A stretch of 64,000 bases of DNA from Heterobilharzia americana (GCA_944470555.2 OX104134.1:101674701-101738700), one strand, 5' to 3'. Positions 25,001-37,734 are shown, numbered from the stretch's first letter. The notes: generated by a model not told the origin, from the letters alone. A program made the numbers and translations.

Positions 25001-28000
25001 TAGTAGTTAAATTACTTAACAACTTGAAAATCTATAACGTATATATATATATGAATATAAATGTATATATATAGACTCAAAAATTAGACAATTCATCTTT
25101 TCGCACTGTCAGTCAACGTCCTGTATTTTTAAACAACAACAACTATTTGATGAATATATGAATAACAGTTATATATCCTTCTGAGTGAGTGAGCAAATGA
25201 ACAACTGCAATAAATGGATAAAAATCTGAGAAAATAAGATGATCTGAAGATGGCGTCTTGGTACTTCGACTTGTTCTAGATAAGCTTAAAAAGTGGGCTT
25301 CCTATTTCCTTGAAAAATAAATTAAAGAGAAAACGGAAACTAATAAGCCAAAAGCGGTATAATTCACCCGGTGATACCTAACAGTGGAGTCCACAACCTA
25401 TATTTCATCCTATTTAAGTACTCTTAAGCATCTCAGTGGTAGACGATGCTGTCATTGAGAGGGAGGCAGAAAATGCTATCAAATAAGACTTGTTTATTTG
25501 TGACACATGTTTCAAGCCTAAGTTTTGTGAACCGTGTACACAGCTTAGTATAATCTAATGAGGAAATTGTTTTTTTGCTTCTTTCATCAAGTCTTCTGTT
25601 ATTCACTTTGGAGGTTTGTGGGGGATTTATTTAGCTATTTTAAGTAGACATTCACTACCGACATTATTCGGAAAACTGGAAGCAATAGACACTTGTTTTC
25701 GCCTTAGTGTGGACTCATCGCAGTGCGTACCCATGACCTCACCACCCATCAGACACAAGAGCTTCAGATTCTATGGCCAGCATGTCACCATTAGGCCACT
25801 CCATCTACTGGCCCTCATTTCCCACTCCTACCAGTTCATGACATATCGGGACCCCATTCATTGCCGTCGTTCACAATTTGCCTTGACATGTGTCTTGCTT
25901 TAGCACACCGGTCACGACGCCTTATTAGAACTTTGGGAAATATCATCTCTAGTGAGTACTAATGTACTTCATTTTTCAAGTTCATTGGGACTTATTTACT
26001 GATTTCAGGGTGGTATTTATCAAGAATATCCAATATTACTGGGAAATGGATATGGAATAAAAAGTGGAGCATAAAATGCATCCATTCAGTAACACTAAAC
26101 AGCCGCTTGTGAAGTGCAACACATCATTTCGATTGAAAGTAAATCAAGTGTTATATATGGTAACTGACAGACGTAATACATAAGTATTGACTAGGCAACC
26201 TCACAAACTTAGAATCACACAGCAGAAACTAATTTTTCCGGATGATACTTACACATCATAACATAGTTAAAGACACATGATTTCCCAAAACAGATTGCCT
26301 TAAAACAAGTGAGTAACATACTAACGCTGTTTCATAGTGAACATTTAAAGTTCCAATTTGATGACTGGGTTTTACCTCCAGTATAACTTTAGCTGCAGTT
26401 TTTACCTGACAATATATTTCTCATAGTCGTTCAAGTGGTATATACCTGTGACTGGATAAGATAATAAAGTAAAATCTATGCCGGGAAAGTTTCGCTTACT
26501 TTTGATGTCATTTCGCGGCTAATACTCAAAATCTTGTTTTTCTTGAAGTAAAATGAAAAACGTATAACTTAATTTAGACAACCTTATCATCATTAGTTAA
26601 GAAAGCTTTGTCACATTATTGAAACCGAATACAAAACTAGGTATCGGCAAGACTTTTAAAAAAACTGAACCGCTGAATGTTAGTCGACTTGTTTATTTCA
26701 CTGTTCCATTGAAGCAGTTTCCCAGAAAATAAGTTACATGTGACAGCTTCAAGGAACAAAATGAGAAGACGGAGATTATTTGAAACATGTGATGTATAAG
26801 TGCTATATATTTGAAACAATCTGATCACACATGTGCTTGTCGAATAATTTATATAAAACTTAGGAAGGTTAACAGAGGCATTAGAATTGTAATGAGGAAC
26901 GATGGCAAAACAGAACGAAAACAAGAGAGGAGGAAATTAAAAAGTCAAATGACCACCAGAACTTAATACTACTGAAGGAAACGAGAAGACTGAAATGCAG
27001 GAAGGAATGTTTACCATTCACATTGTGTACAATAGTCATCAAATATTATACATCTTATACTAAGACAGTCATTTGCATAATGTGTTCCATTTCCTCTTCT
27101 GCTTCCTACTTGATTTGCTCTTAATATGCCCACATAGTCTCCTGCGTTCCTCTAGGCAGAATCTTTACCCACTGCTGGTAATTGCCTATGATTTCTGCCG
27201 CCCTCTTATCATATATTACTTATATCTATACTCATCAGCAGCGCCCACTACTAGGTTATTAGAGATTTTTGTTTTGATATAGTATTCATCACGGACTGAC
27301 ATCAGTTGGAGAACCACTGAACTCATCAGTTCGATCCCTAGCTGGCACATGGGTGAATACTGCTAAATAATACTAATAGTAGCTCTGCACAGTGAACAAA
27401 AGTATCTTCAGTAGATATAAACTTGACAATCAACCCAATATACTGCATCATCTTTATCTGTTTAACGGTTTTCAAAACTAGTTTTATTCTTAGCAGATAA
27501 TCATTACAGATGAAAACTACCTTCATATGAGCTGACCCGTTAGACCTTCAGATTTTATACAACCCTTTAGAAACATAAGATTATAATCTAACTTGAAATC
27601 ATTAGCTAACTAGCAAGTTTTGAAGGTCATCAGACGTTTTAAACAAATACTGGTAATTTTTGAAGGTAAAGTCTAATAAATGTCAGTCTTACTCCCTTCG
27701 TCAACAAGATAATTTGAAGAAAATGTTGTCAACATCTTCCTGCCAGTGAATTTCCTTAAAACCAATAAGACCGTGAGGTAACCACACCGACATTCTGCAA
27801 AGTAGTCTTTGACTCCATATTAGCCTCCATCTAGCACTTTGCACTCCTAGAAATGATCTTTTTGGACTCTGTTTCATGACATGATTGATTTTCGATGATT
27901 TTGAGCCCGAAACTGATCTTAATAAATCTACTTGTGGTTAAATTAAACGTCTAGATACCATATTTATGAGTCCATTATCAAACGTTTACAGCTTATATCA

Positions 28001-30466
28001 TCCTGAGGTTATTTAGTGCGTAAAATAAAACGATTCTCTTTTGAATTTATGTTTTTATGAAAGGTGTAACTCAGTAAATACAGCCTATGCAAAACGTCTC
28101 TCCGTAACAGAAAGCATTACTTTTTGATTTGATAGGTGATCCGTTTGTCAGGAGATATGCTTATTTCGATATGCCGCAATCAAAACAAAGGATTTGTGAA
28201 CGTTAGAATACATGAAATTCGAAATATGAAATTCAGTTCATGTGGAAAGTGGAGAATTGAAAATCTGAACAACTTAGTAAATAACAGATCTTGTAAGTAG
28301 CTTGTTTTTAGCGAATACAGCTTCACTTGTTTCTCTGTCAAAAGAAATTTATTCAACATTCTAATTTGAAGATTACAGTCTTTTACTGGTTACTTCCACT
28401 ATATGACAAACATTTCTGTTTTTTCCAATAGATTACCAACACTTTTGTTTAACAAGCACCACTAGAGGACATTTGTAATTCAAGAAGGTGGAAATGCCTT
28501 TTCTATACCCTGGCTCTAATAGTTGAATGTGCCATTTTTATAATAATTTTTTTCTACATTGTACCAAAAAGCTTTATGGTGAAACGCTCATGATCAAATA
28601 AGAAGGCTTAGTATCGTTAATCCATTTCTACAATCAACACTGAAAGAATTTCCAACAAAACGGGTTTTCGTAGTGATGGATGAGAGTGTCATGCGTCAAA
28701 ACGGAGCCGAACTGTTTTCATTTCACCATAATGGAAGGCTATAATTTATCAGCATCCATAGAAGTTAAATGGTCTGAACTCTAAATGTTTCCTATTTCTG
28801 AATACTTCTGAGTGGCATAAAACAGATTATAAAGTGATATTCAGGCTTATTATCCTTTTGATAAATGAGTTCGTTTGAAAATAACAAGGGTGTTGCTGTA
28901 TGGATCCGATTTTGCTTAGTTTATGATGTTGGTCATTCACAATCTTTGTTTATGATCGCATACAAAGAGAACGTTACTTAATGAAGCATCGTTTTCAACT
29001 TTAAACCACGTCATTAAGGGATTATTTTTGGCCATAGCCATTCAGAAATTGAAAAGTTGGCTAGTGACTAATCAAGAAACGTGAAGCAGTTAAACGATAT
29101 GCATCTTGTTGTAGGTGTATCACGACACACCACAAAGTGAATTGATTTAGAGAGAGAAGTGAAATCGCATTTCCACTGAATACCCTAGAATCAAAGCGGC
29201 AATGTGTCACTAACATGAGCAACAACGCAAGATTTTTCTAGTTGTAGCCTACCCAGCACTTTTAAATGGCAACTTTGAGTCGTTTTTTTCAACAAACAGA
29301 ATATCTAGAATGCACCAATGCGTTAAGTTCAAAACCAAATAGCTTAAGAAAAGTTACTCAGAATCTCAGCAACAATAGATAATACTTCAGTAAATGCAGT
29401 ATATCTACATTTTCACTGAAAGAAAAGCTTCTAAATACTGCAAGAAAATCAGTCACATTAATTTATAATAAGTTTGAGAAGCGACAATTTTTGTAAGACT
29501 TAATAATTTTTAAAAATAAAGATATAATCAACAGATTATTTTATGAAGGTTAATACAACAAGTAATTACATTCAAAACAGAAAGTAAATCTGAAGGATAA
29601 GGAAGATAATAATAATCCAGTAATATTTGGTAGATGAAAAATATACTGATATTGACATAAAAGAACGAAATCAAAGATAAATCATAGAACACGATTTAAG
29701 TAGTCTAAAGTCAGTTTGAAATTAAATAAAAACTCCACCTTTAGGATTTGTTCCAGTCTAATTCACTGACTGACATAAATGTTACACTTCACTTTGTCAT
29801 ATCCAAGCAGATTAATCCTCAGCCATTAAAGTGGAATAAAGTTTCATTTGAACTTTTCATTTTAAATTACTTCCTGAGCTTTATTTTAAAGCCTAAGTAA
29901 AACAGTGCCAACTTCCAAAACATTTTTCTCTCATAGATGAAATAACAGTCCACGCCTGTTTAGTTCATGCTGGTCATATACTGAAGGCAATTAAAGCAAC
30001 GACAATTCATCATCCTGCACATAGATCCTCAAAGTCATATCAGACTGATGGGCTCAGTTTACTGGAATGTAAGATCAAGGAAGAAGGAATTAAAGAAACA
30101 AAGAGATCTAACAGTATTACACTAAATGACTGTTATGTTCAGTTTAATTTACCTTCAGTGAAAAAATCATTTGAAAAACACTTGTCAGTCAAACATGGTG
30201 TAATAATATATATGACGAGTAAACTACCGGTACCAGATCTTATACCGTATGAATGTGCAAATCAACTAAAACAAATGGGTATGACTAATATACGGACATT
30301 ACATGCAACTGGTGAATGCCACTTTGGTGATTATGGCTTTCAAAATGATGCCATTAAAGATATCAACAGGCCACCATCATGTCAACTGAGTCAAAGTTAT
30401 GCATTTTGGAATGATGCAGGATCACGTAATGGAACACGCATCTACCAATGGCTAAGTATGGAGTAA
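21456..30466 (+). CDS. Synaptotagmin-like protein with degenerate C2A and C2B domains
   Basis: Layout is that of a synaptotagmin: about 28 polar residues, one membrane segment (SSIIKILLFILGAILLCSIV and onward), an Arg-rich stop-transfer WFLRRRRS, a long linker rich in Ser, Lys and Thr, then two C2 domains. Coding pieces: about 21456-22003 (frame uncertain, see separate entry), about 22004-23193, 28136-28292 and 29937-30466. Junctions 23193/28136 (phase 0) and 28292/29937 (phase 1) have GTAAGT donors and AG acceptors and keep the frame open to the stop. The C2A start AGIMAIGIKYLPQ and the C2B end FWNDAGS...QWLSM match the family's conserved ends, including the Trp region near the C-terminus. 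The SDPYVK-type calcium loops are absent in both domains, so a calcium-independent role in vesicle traffic is inferred. Which synaptotagmin subgroup it belongs to cannot be decided by eye. Four SINE copies lie antisense in the first large intron. Confidence 0.8.
22004..23193 (+). CDS. Linker and C2A exon of the synaptotagmin-like gene
   Basis: The frame is open from 22000 to the donor CCCA|GTAAGT at 23193/23194. The first two thirds are a Ser/Thr-rich linker without domain features. From about 22735 it encodes a C2 fold: AGIMAIGIKYLPQ, then ILVTLHAAKNLLSP, FNVQCTISAKDYSETF, KILITLNIFESIPKW and a final GWCLVEEAYP. Where calcium-binding C2A domains have D and SDPYVK loops this one has RLWHKTTFNVQC, so the acidic ligands are missing. 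The upstream boundary is an inferred acceptor; the downstream one is clear. Confidence 0.8.
24117..24360 (-). repeat. Hammerhead-carrying SINE, second subfamily
   Basis: On the - strand a tRNA-like head with a perfect B box (GGTTCGATACC, complement near 24232-24242) precedes the conserved gggtcgtgggtgcgcactg block, the hammerhead relic at 24158-24214 and a 3' end that reads tcagtccatgatgaatacc. The copy is shared in outline with those at 25.6, 27.3 and 43.4 kb. It lies antisense inside the synaptotagmin-like gene's intron. Confidence 0.75.
24158..24214 (-). ncRNA. Relic hammerhead ribozyme
   Basis: Stem II is fully preserved: GTCCC, loop gtacta, then GGAC followed by GAAAC. The first core block is ccaagga where the rule is CUGANGA; position 7 may vary, but U4 and G5 are lost and the cleavage triplet has changed. 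The fold is clear, activity is not expected. Confidence 0.62.
25024..25072. repeat. Interrupted TA-rich simple repeat
   Basis: Runs of atatatat separated by gaatataaatg. Ordinary low-complexity DNA. Confidence 0.6.
25370..25460 (-). repeat. Hammerhead SINE fragment, first subfamily
   Basis: On the - strand the 3' half is recognisable: taaataggatgaaatat, then gtggactccactgttagg. This matches the stem II, GAAA and closing strand of the family. The first core block is replaced by ttaagagtact, so it cannot fold as a ribozyme. Confidence 0.6.
25600..26010 (-). repeat. Long composite SINE with tRNA-like promoter and hammerhead relic
   Basis: On the - strand, about 150 bases upstream of the tRNA-like head are shared with the copy at 43.34-43.71 kb (complement of the gtcacgacgcc...ctttgggaaatatcatctc region). 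The head has a good A box (tggcctaatggtgac). The hammerhead relic lies at 25674-25724 with gatgagtcc, stem II and ggcgaaaac, one core base apparently deleted. The whole repeat is therefore longer than a tRNA-plus-ribozyme SINE. Confidence 0.65.
26761..26860 (+). repeat. Short interspersed repeat, copy 1
   Basis: It shares with 42996-43095 the ordered blocks gattat(c/t)tgaaacatgtgatg, attt(c/g)aaacaat, cttgtcga/ttgtcaa and atttatat. No coding content. Family unknown to me; it may be a PLE end or a small non-autonomous element. Confidence 0.55.
27283..27345 (-). repeat. 3' end of a hammerhead SINE, second subfamily
   Basis: The complement of tattcatcacggactgacat matches the conserved 3' end seen at 24.12 kb, followed by a short B-box-like remnant (complement of cagttcgatccc). 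It is too short to hold a ribozyme. Confidence 0.5.
28136..28292 (+). CDS. C2B first exon of the synaptotagmin-like gene
   Basis: A 157-base exon between TTTGATAG and GTAAGT. It continues phase 0 from the C2A exon and ends in phase 1. It encodes the opening of a C2B domain: LSGDMLISICRN, then GFVNVRIHEIRNMKF, matching the GEL-SL-Y and LTV-VI-A-NLK strands of synaptotagmins. The residues after it (GKWRIENLNN) replace the usual calcium loop 1. Confidence 0.82.
28293..29936 (+). other. Last intron of the synaptotagmin-like gene
   Basis: Bounded by GTAAGT and a pyrimidine-rich TTTTTCTCTCATAG. No repeat or gene was recognised in it. Confidence 0.7.
29937..30466 (+). CDS. C2B terminal exon of the synaptotagmin-like gene
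   Basis: The frame is open for 176 codons to TAA at 30464. EITVHACLVHAGHILKAIKA corresponds to the YVKVHL-NGKRLKKKKT strand. An insertion of about 45 polar residues follows. Then come LNDCYVQFNLPSV (for LNP-YNE-F-F-VP), GECHFGDYGF (for IG-V-VG) and the C-terminal FWNDAGSRNGTRIYQWLSM, matching the HW--ML--P---AQWH-L end of C2B domains. The typical polybasic run is reduced and the acidic calcium ligands are absent. No clear AATAAA signal is visible in the first 400 bases downstream. Confidence 0.82.
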
Positions 30467-33400
30467 TTTTACTGGTCACAATCCAGCGAAATCGAGTTTC
30501 TCAACTCATAAGTTTGTCGAATGTTCAGTGTTCAGCATCGCGTCTGTTCAACTAATTCATTCATGAACCTTTTTTGACCACATCTTTTGTTTTTGACTCA
30601 TTGACCTCATCCAAGTTTTATTCAAACAAATGAAAACATTTCAGCTTTTCTTTCTTCTGAAAAGAACTCATTATTTCCAAATCGTCAGTAAGAAATAACA
30701 AACGTATAAAAATTTGAACAAATTTTCACTAGAAATCGAAGATAATTTATTCTTTCATCGCTGCATTTATTCTTCTGATTCATGCTATCACTGATAATTT
30801 GCCATGGTGGGTCTATGTCCTCTCTGAAATCCATTCAATAATGTATCTCATTCATGTTGCTACTTCCATGAAAACATCAGTTTAGCACCAACAGCACCAA
30901 ACATTTTCCATATAAAGTATATCTGTAAACTATATTTTGCATTAAACGCAACTTTAATGTACGCTACTTAAATATAAAGATATTCATTTACACTGAGTGT
31001 GCAGACTGAGATTTTTGTTGGTTGACACTATTATGTACCAAGTTCTTCAAACTTCATTAGTCTCGACGACATGTTTTAGGAGTGAACATTGCTAACAGTC
31101 AACATAAGGTTTACCCACGAGGTGTACGCTGGTAAAAGGTTTGGAACAAAATAATGGTTGAAATATCTATCTAAATGTTTGTACCCCGACGCAAATAATG
31201 TGAAATCATGATGTGCAAGGCATTAAGGATACGATGAATCTGCCAACTGATGTGTTATTTTTCAGAAAGGAAAATATACCCTTTGATGTTATACCGAGAT
31301 ATATAAAGAAATGTTCCAAAGGAAGGTGTGGTATTTTTCAGTCCGAAAATCTTCTCCTACAATTTGGTCATTGGTTTTGAAAACAAAAAATGGGTGGAAA
31401 GACTCAATTTTCCCAATTCACATAAAAAAGTAATAATTTTAGATTAGATAAAATTCTTGCGATACCGTTACAAAATTAAATCTATATCATTTGAACACTG
31501 AAGCTAATGAAATGTAGAGGGTTTTCAGTCAATATGAACACCTGAAACAGTTGAAAACGTCTATCAACCAACTTCAGCGGTGGGACTAATGGTGATTAAA
31601 CAATGTCTCAGGTAACCCAACTAATTATGGTGAAACTAAGAACTAAAATTCAAGCTAATTCTTGTACATTGAGTTTCAGGAATCAAGAAAGGCCCAGTGG
31701 GTGCCGTTGAAATTTAACTGTGTTGAAAGACTACGCATGGTAAAATGACTGTATAGATATTCCATTACACAAATATTGTTGATATTTCCTCATTTAAAGA
31801 GCCTAAGCTCAAGAGGTTGACATAAAAACTCAAAATCAAAGTATTTCTGACATAAGAAAGTGATACAACTCGTATGGATATCGCAAAATGCCGAAAAGCT
31901 AATTGACTAGTAAAATTCTACTTATTTGCTAATTAGAAGTCAGCAAATAAGGAAGTGGAAGCTACCTCGTCCTCTAATAAAGTAATCATTAGTCTGTGCA
32001 TGTTCTGTTCAGCCTCGCCTAGAGTGATTTTATCGACCTCTATAGTAACGAAGCGGAGTCTGCGTCACCCAGATTTGATATTTTTTTGAAAGATTTAATG
32101 AAATATCATTCAGAATTAAGCAGACTCAAATCTAAGACAGGTGCTTCGTAGCCACTTTACTCCGCGTAGTTTAAATTTTCGTTGTACTTCCCTGATAAAC
32201 AAACGAACTTATAAAGAAAATTGTGAAATGTATTTTAAATGGCTTAAACCATAGGAAAAATGTGTTAAAGTGTTGCTGAATAAATTAGGCATCTTGTACA
32301 GTATGTTCATTTTCCTATGCCTTAGATAGAGATGATCCATCTACTTACGCAAAGTCTTCGTGTTAAAGTAAAAATACAACCGTTTTAGGTCAATAATAAC
32401 GAGTCATGTAAACTTAGGGTTATTGAGGGACACTAACATGAAATATGAATGCTTCCTATATAACTGGATTTGTTTCTTGAACAGTTCATCAAAATTATGA
32501 ATCCAATTTTCTGAGAGTATATTTATATTCACGAAGCATTCATTTTAAACTGATAATGTTTGCAAAAACATGAAATCCTCAGATGGATGTCCTTAATCAA
32601 ATACAGTTGCATTTCTCTTTCACCAGGGACAAAACTAGACTTTATTGAGACATTATTGTATACCACAGTTTCGTGAATTTAAATTACCGTTGATTGGCTG
32701 ACTTGAAGGTGAGCAAGTTCACTGTAAGGTTTTCATAACCTTCAACTTTATTTGATTCTAGATACTTAAATTCCAGTTATGGTATATAAGCCTACAAATT
32801 TCAGCCTAAATATTCAGTAACATCAGCATAGGCTATAGCTTTTAGAGTGACCTATCTATCTAAAATTATTACCATCCTAAACAGAAGTAATTAAAGGTTT
32901 TACTGAATTCGTTTTATAACATCAAATGACCTATGCTTTGTGGTACTGCTTTTAATGACTTTCATCGTATGTTAGCGTATTTTTAGAAGTAATGGATTTC
33001 AGTCGAATAGAATCCTCGCTGAACAAACTACTGATTGACAGACTACATGGTTTCAATAAGTAAATAAAACGCAGGGAAATTTGTATTACCAGATAATGTT
33101 TTACTCGTAAAATGAACTGCATGTGTCAATAATCCCATTTATCATTACTAAAAGCTTACAATATAACTGTTTACGAAAGAACAACCATTAGTTAAAAATC
33201 TTTTCACGATTTTATCATTAACTCATACTGAGGGAATCACTTCAGTTTCAACAAACATTAATTTGAGTTACATTGATAGGAATCCTTCTTGTAATATAAC
33301 ATAAACACCCTCCAAATTTTCAGTTTTAAATTTCTCTGTTTTCTGGGATGGTTGACGATCTTAGCTTGACATAAATTTGACGTGGTAAAGATATATGAAA

Positions 33401-35290
33401 TATATGTGTGCAAACATACTTTATATTAATGGTTTTCTAAAATCTCATTTTGTTGCTGACAATAAAGGAATATAGCTGTATGGGATTCAGGACATACGTT
33501 TGAAGACCAGTTGTTTCTACAAACATTACCGGTGTAAAACTAATACATCGTGGTCATTACTATGATCTCAGAAATATAGATCCATAATTTGATGAACTGT
33601 CAGGAAAATATCCATTTATTCGAGGAGCGTTTATGTTCGGTGTTAGCTTCACTGCCATCATAGCCATGAAATTAACACTAACTGATGCCAACATGTAAAT
33701 TCCATAACAATGAAAATATTGAGTTTTATATCCGAATCTAGAAGACATAAAGATATATAAATCATGGTTGTATTATGTTCTCTGGGCTAGGTTGACTTCA
33801 CGTTGCAGTTAGTGCTGCTGCTGTTGTCTAGAAACAAGGTGAAAGCTGTATATTTAAACAACGCCACGCAGAGAACAACAGAACCAAGATCATCCACCTA
33901 AACAACAAAATTCCTCACCATTCTGATATATATACAAACATATATGTAACTTTAACATTAACAAGCTTGCTTTGGATTAATCTGATCTAGATTACTCCCT
34001 AACACTAATGTTTTCATTTTTTAACACTACAGTAAATGCATAAATGCATGTGCACAATAACTGAATAATTATCTCTGGTTGACTCTGTGGTCGTGAGATT
34101 TTAGTATGCAGCAATGTCCGAAAATATATCAGACATTTAATCGGCGAATGTAGCAATGAGAACACTGTTTCAGAATATGATAATGAAAACCCTATGAAAT
34201 AAATTGACGTCACCTTACTCTGCAAATGGTGTTTTCACTGCGTTATTCAACTTCAGTAGGGGAACTAATTACATAAAATTCAATCTTCAACTGCACCCGT
34301 TAGTATTTTTTTCATTTTTCTGTTGCACAGATGCTTTCATGAACCACTCTTGCTTAAAGGATAGGGCTGTATGATTTTGCGCAAAAAGTTTCTATAAGGG
34401 AGGAAAGACCATTTTTTTAAACGCTTTCGTTTACTTCAGGTGAATCTCGGCATCTACATTTCCGGAAAGCTAATTCATTAAAATCACCTGTTTGAATGCC
34501 ATCAATGGATTCCACATTGTTGTGGTGAAAGTCATTGCTAATGCTTTTTCTCTAACGTTTATAAACTTTTCAACGAGCGGTTGCTCCAAAATATTACAAT
34601 GCGGTGCTTTTTACTTTTTTTGTCAATAAAACAGGATGAATTTCGACTTAAGCAGTCGTCTAGAACAGCTACGGTTATCATGATGCATAATATGATAAAT
34701 CAAACTTACAAATTTAATTTTCTCGCAGACACTATTTGATACCCACAAAAACCGACTTAAAACGAACACTAATTATACACATTTAAATTTATATATCTTA
34801 CAGAAAAGTTTGAGACTGAAAACAAGCATAACAATGTCTTTTATTCTCCAGTTTTTGTTGTTTCATTCTAGATTTTATACCAACAGCTAGATAACTTCGG
34901 TATGCATAAACTGAGATTCAATACCGCAGTTGTGTTTCTTTCACTTCGCAGTGCTGTAGGCTGTAAGGTGTGAAAGAAATAACATAATACTGCTGCTAAT
35001 AAAAAAACAGTGCTGTTCATTAATTTGATGATTAAGCGTTTTGAGGAATATGATATTTCAAACATATATATGTACATATATGTATAAGTTAACAGGGTGG
35101 TTGTTGCAGTGTAATAATGATGTTTCAGACGCATCAATCTACTGGTCTTTTTATCGCACTCAAACAGACTTATCAGTGCTTGGATGAACAACCTTTGATC
35201 TCAGTAATGGAATAAGCGGCGGGAAAGAATTTAAAAATCTTCATTTCAAAAACGTTATCACGAAGCGACTATGAAATAACTCTTCTGAAA
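30467..35290. other. Long stretch without supported gene
   Basis: AT-rich; open frames are of chance length. The first few hundred bases should hold the 3' untranslated region of the synaptotagmin-like gene. No mobile element was recognised. Confidence 0.45.
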
Positions 35291-35295
35291 TGTAA

Positions 35296-35469
35296 GAGTT
35301 TTAAAAACTCCCATTATGTAAATTAGAACAAGATATATAAGCGAACAATATCATTTTCAATTAGATCCTCTTCAGGCCTTACTCTGATTCAAATAAATAT
35401 AAAAAATACAAATGTGATAAATGCTTAAACATTTATCACATCAACCTACAAACCTACTTCTTTGGTTTA

Positions 35470-35505
<36 letters not shown>

Positions 35506-35580
35506 TAGGCTATTTATATTAGAGTAAAGCTTGAAGAGGATCCATCTGAAAACAATATTGCTTGCTTATATGTCATGTTC
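35296..35580. repeat. Foldback of two PLE-end-like repeats, with (TA)n between
   Basis: The left arm (35340-35395, complement) and the right arm (35508-35567) both carry the motif tattagagtaaagcttgaagaggatc...gaaaacaatattg, in opposite orientation. The same repeat ends the PLE at 19.7 kb. A perfect 12-base hairpin (35412-35423 with 35430-35441, loop cttaaa) sits between the arms, followed by a TA run at 35473-35501. The left edge 35296-35332 matches 18469-18505. Confidence 0.6.
35473..35501. repeat. (TA)n microsatellite
   Basis: An uninterrupted TA run of about 29 bases inside the foldback. Confidence 0.95.
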
Positions 35581-37730
35581 TTCTGGAATGGTCACTATCA
35601 AGGTAAATCTGATAAGTTGAAAGTGTAAGACACCATATCACATTTAATTAAAATTATCATAGTGGTTGTATAACAGTGAAGTCTCAAGCTACCGCTAGTG
35701 AAATTAATTAACGCGTAAAACCACAACATCATCTATGGTTAAAGAAGTTATACCTAAACGAACTCATTTCTGTGGTAGAAGATTTATTTTTCAGATATTT
35801 CTTCGTTATTTTACTATGTTTTAATTTGTTGTACTGTAACAACTGGAAAATGAAATAATATATGAATGCTAACTGCTCAGGTCAATTTAATAATGATATC
35901 CATCTGATGACTGTTTAGTGATCCTCTCTTCAGCAATAATAATTCAGATCTGAGGATCAGCGAATTGCTTCTACGAATTACTTTTTTCGCCGGCCTGTTT
36001 AACGCTTGAGTTATCAAATAAAGTTTTCCACCATATGTGTTTCCTCAATTTTTTCCATTTCTGTTTGTTTCATTCTTTTAAACATGTCCTCTAAGTGTAT
36101 CACATACTCTCGCACCCTTTTATAATGTTTTCAAACTTCCGTTTCTCAAGTTAAGAATGGACCAAAGAAAAAAATGTTACGCCAGATGGAAATAAATATA
36201 TATATGCTCAAAAGTGCAGCCCAGTACCATCCCTAGGTTACCTATATCGAGCTGCAGACTTTTGCACTAGCTGACTAAACTACCACAACTATGACTACGC
36301 TCGATTTAGTATTCATCCCCGAAGTTTAAAATAGACGCTATTCTAGCACCAGCTAATTGGTTTCGTATTATTGTCTCTAATACTGTTATTATTGGCATTA
36401 TTCAGATGCAATAACTATTTCTTTTAAAAATATTAAATGTGGGGCGTATTTATTGAAATATTAGTTGCTGAAATTTCATATATACCACACATGTTGTTTG
36501 GAATAAAGGGGTTATCATTACCATAGTTATTCTTGCTTTTTAAAAAGACACGACAAAAAGTATATAATAAAATATGTGTGACTGTAAACTAATGTATTTA
36601 AAAAGAATTTTGACTGCTTTATGTCTACTCACGAGGTACGTGACATGCTAACATATTCAAATATGGAGACTCACATTATGTAGTGCTTCAAAATAAAATA
36701 CTTCCAACAAATTTTCTTCATTAGCTTTACATAGAATGGTAGGCTGATTTACATAAAATACTGTTGCCAAGAATGAGACCTAGTCTCTGGCATCCTAAGG
36801 AAGCATGCATTACGCCCTGGAAAAGGCTGTAATGCAGCAAAGAATATACTTTGATACTGCCGAGTTACCTGGAACACAGGGTTCACTTTTCATACATTTT
36901 TGGGCAAATGATTTTGAACATATAACCTAAACTACACTCTTCGTTAGAATTCTGTCCACTTATTAAGGCAGTTTTTATGAGAATAAGATGCTAAGTCGAA
37001 TTTCCGTTTCAGAGTACAGAGACAAAACTACTTAAGCTAGCAGTAAACAACTTTATGTAGATTTAGGTTAAAGCCATCCCTGGGTTAAACCCTAAGTTTC
37101 GGCGGGATCTGTACATACCTATGTGACTAACAACAGTACAACTGATAAATGGATTGATCCTATTAAAAATTCTGGACAGTTTTAACCAAGTCATATTTTT
37201 CCAAAAGGTTTTTATCATGATCTGATGCTAACAGGATAATCATTGAAAACCTAGGAACATTAGCTAGCTTCTTTCTCTCTGCTTTAAGCCTCTGCAAACG
37301 TTAGCGCAGATGAAAGTAGGTGGGATCGAATTTGTAGCATGGCCTGAAATTCTCCACCACTTACAATGAAAGCACCATCCATATACAAATTATAAACTTT
37401 AAACTGATGAACAGTTAAATATAAGTTAGAAGAACTCAAATAAGACCTGTAGCATTCAACACTACACAAATTTACGAAGACAGCTGTGTTTATGTGATGT
37501 TTAGCTTAAAGCGTAAAGTTGAAGTAGTTTAAAGCCTTTTCGTTTGGGCGGGAATTATCCAGTGATTCTATCTAGTCTCACTGAACAGAAACATTTACCA
37601 CAAGCAACTTTTATTCACAGCAAAAATGTATTTGAGTTCTTTCAATTTAACCACTGATAAATTATAAACTGCATGGTTATATTGATGAATGTTATGCTAC
37701 ACAGGTAAGAGATTCAGATGCAGATCATTA
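35581..37730. other. Non-coding stretch, one weak tRNA-like SINE candidate
   Basis: No gene supported. The complement of 36215-36320 resembles a tRNA-derived head (tggtagtttagtcagctag as an A box, gcagctcgatatagg as a poor B box), too weak to call as a feature of its own. Confidence 0.35.
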
Positions 37731-37734
37731 ACCA

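Larger units (their letters stand above)
23194..28135 (+). other. Large intron of the synaptotagmin-like gene
   Basis: Bounded by GTAAGT and TTTGATAG. It holds four hammerhead-SINE copies, all on the opposite strand, and a copy of a short interspersed repeat (26761-26860). Small open frames inside have no recognisable content. Confidence 0.7.
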
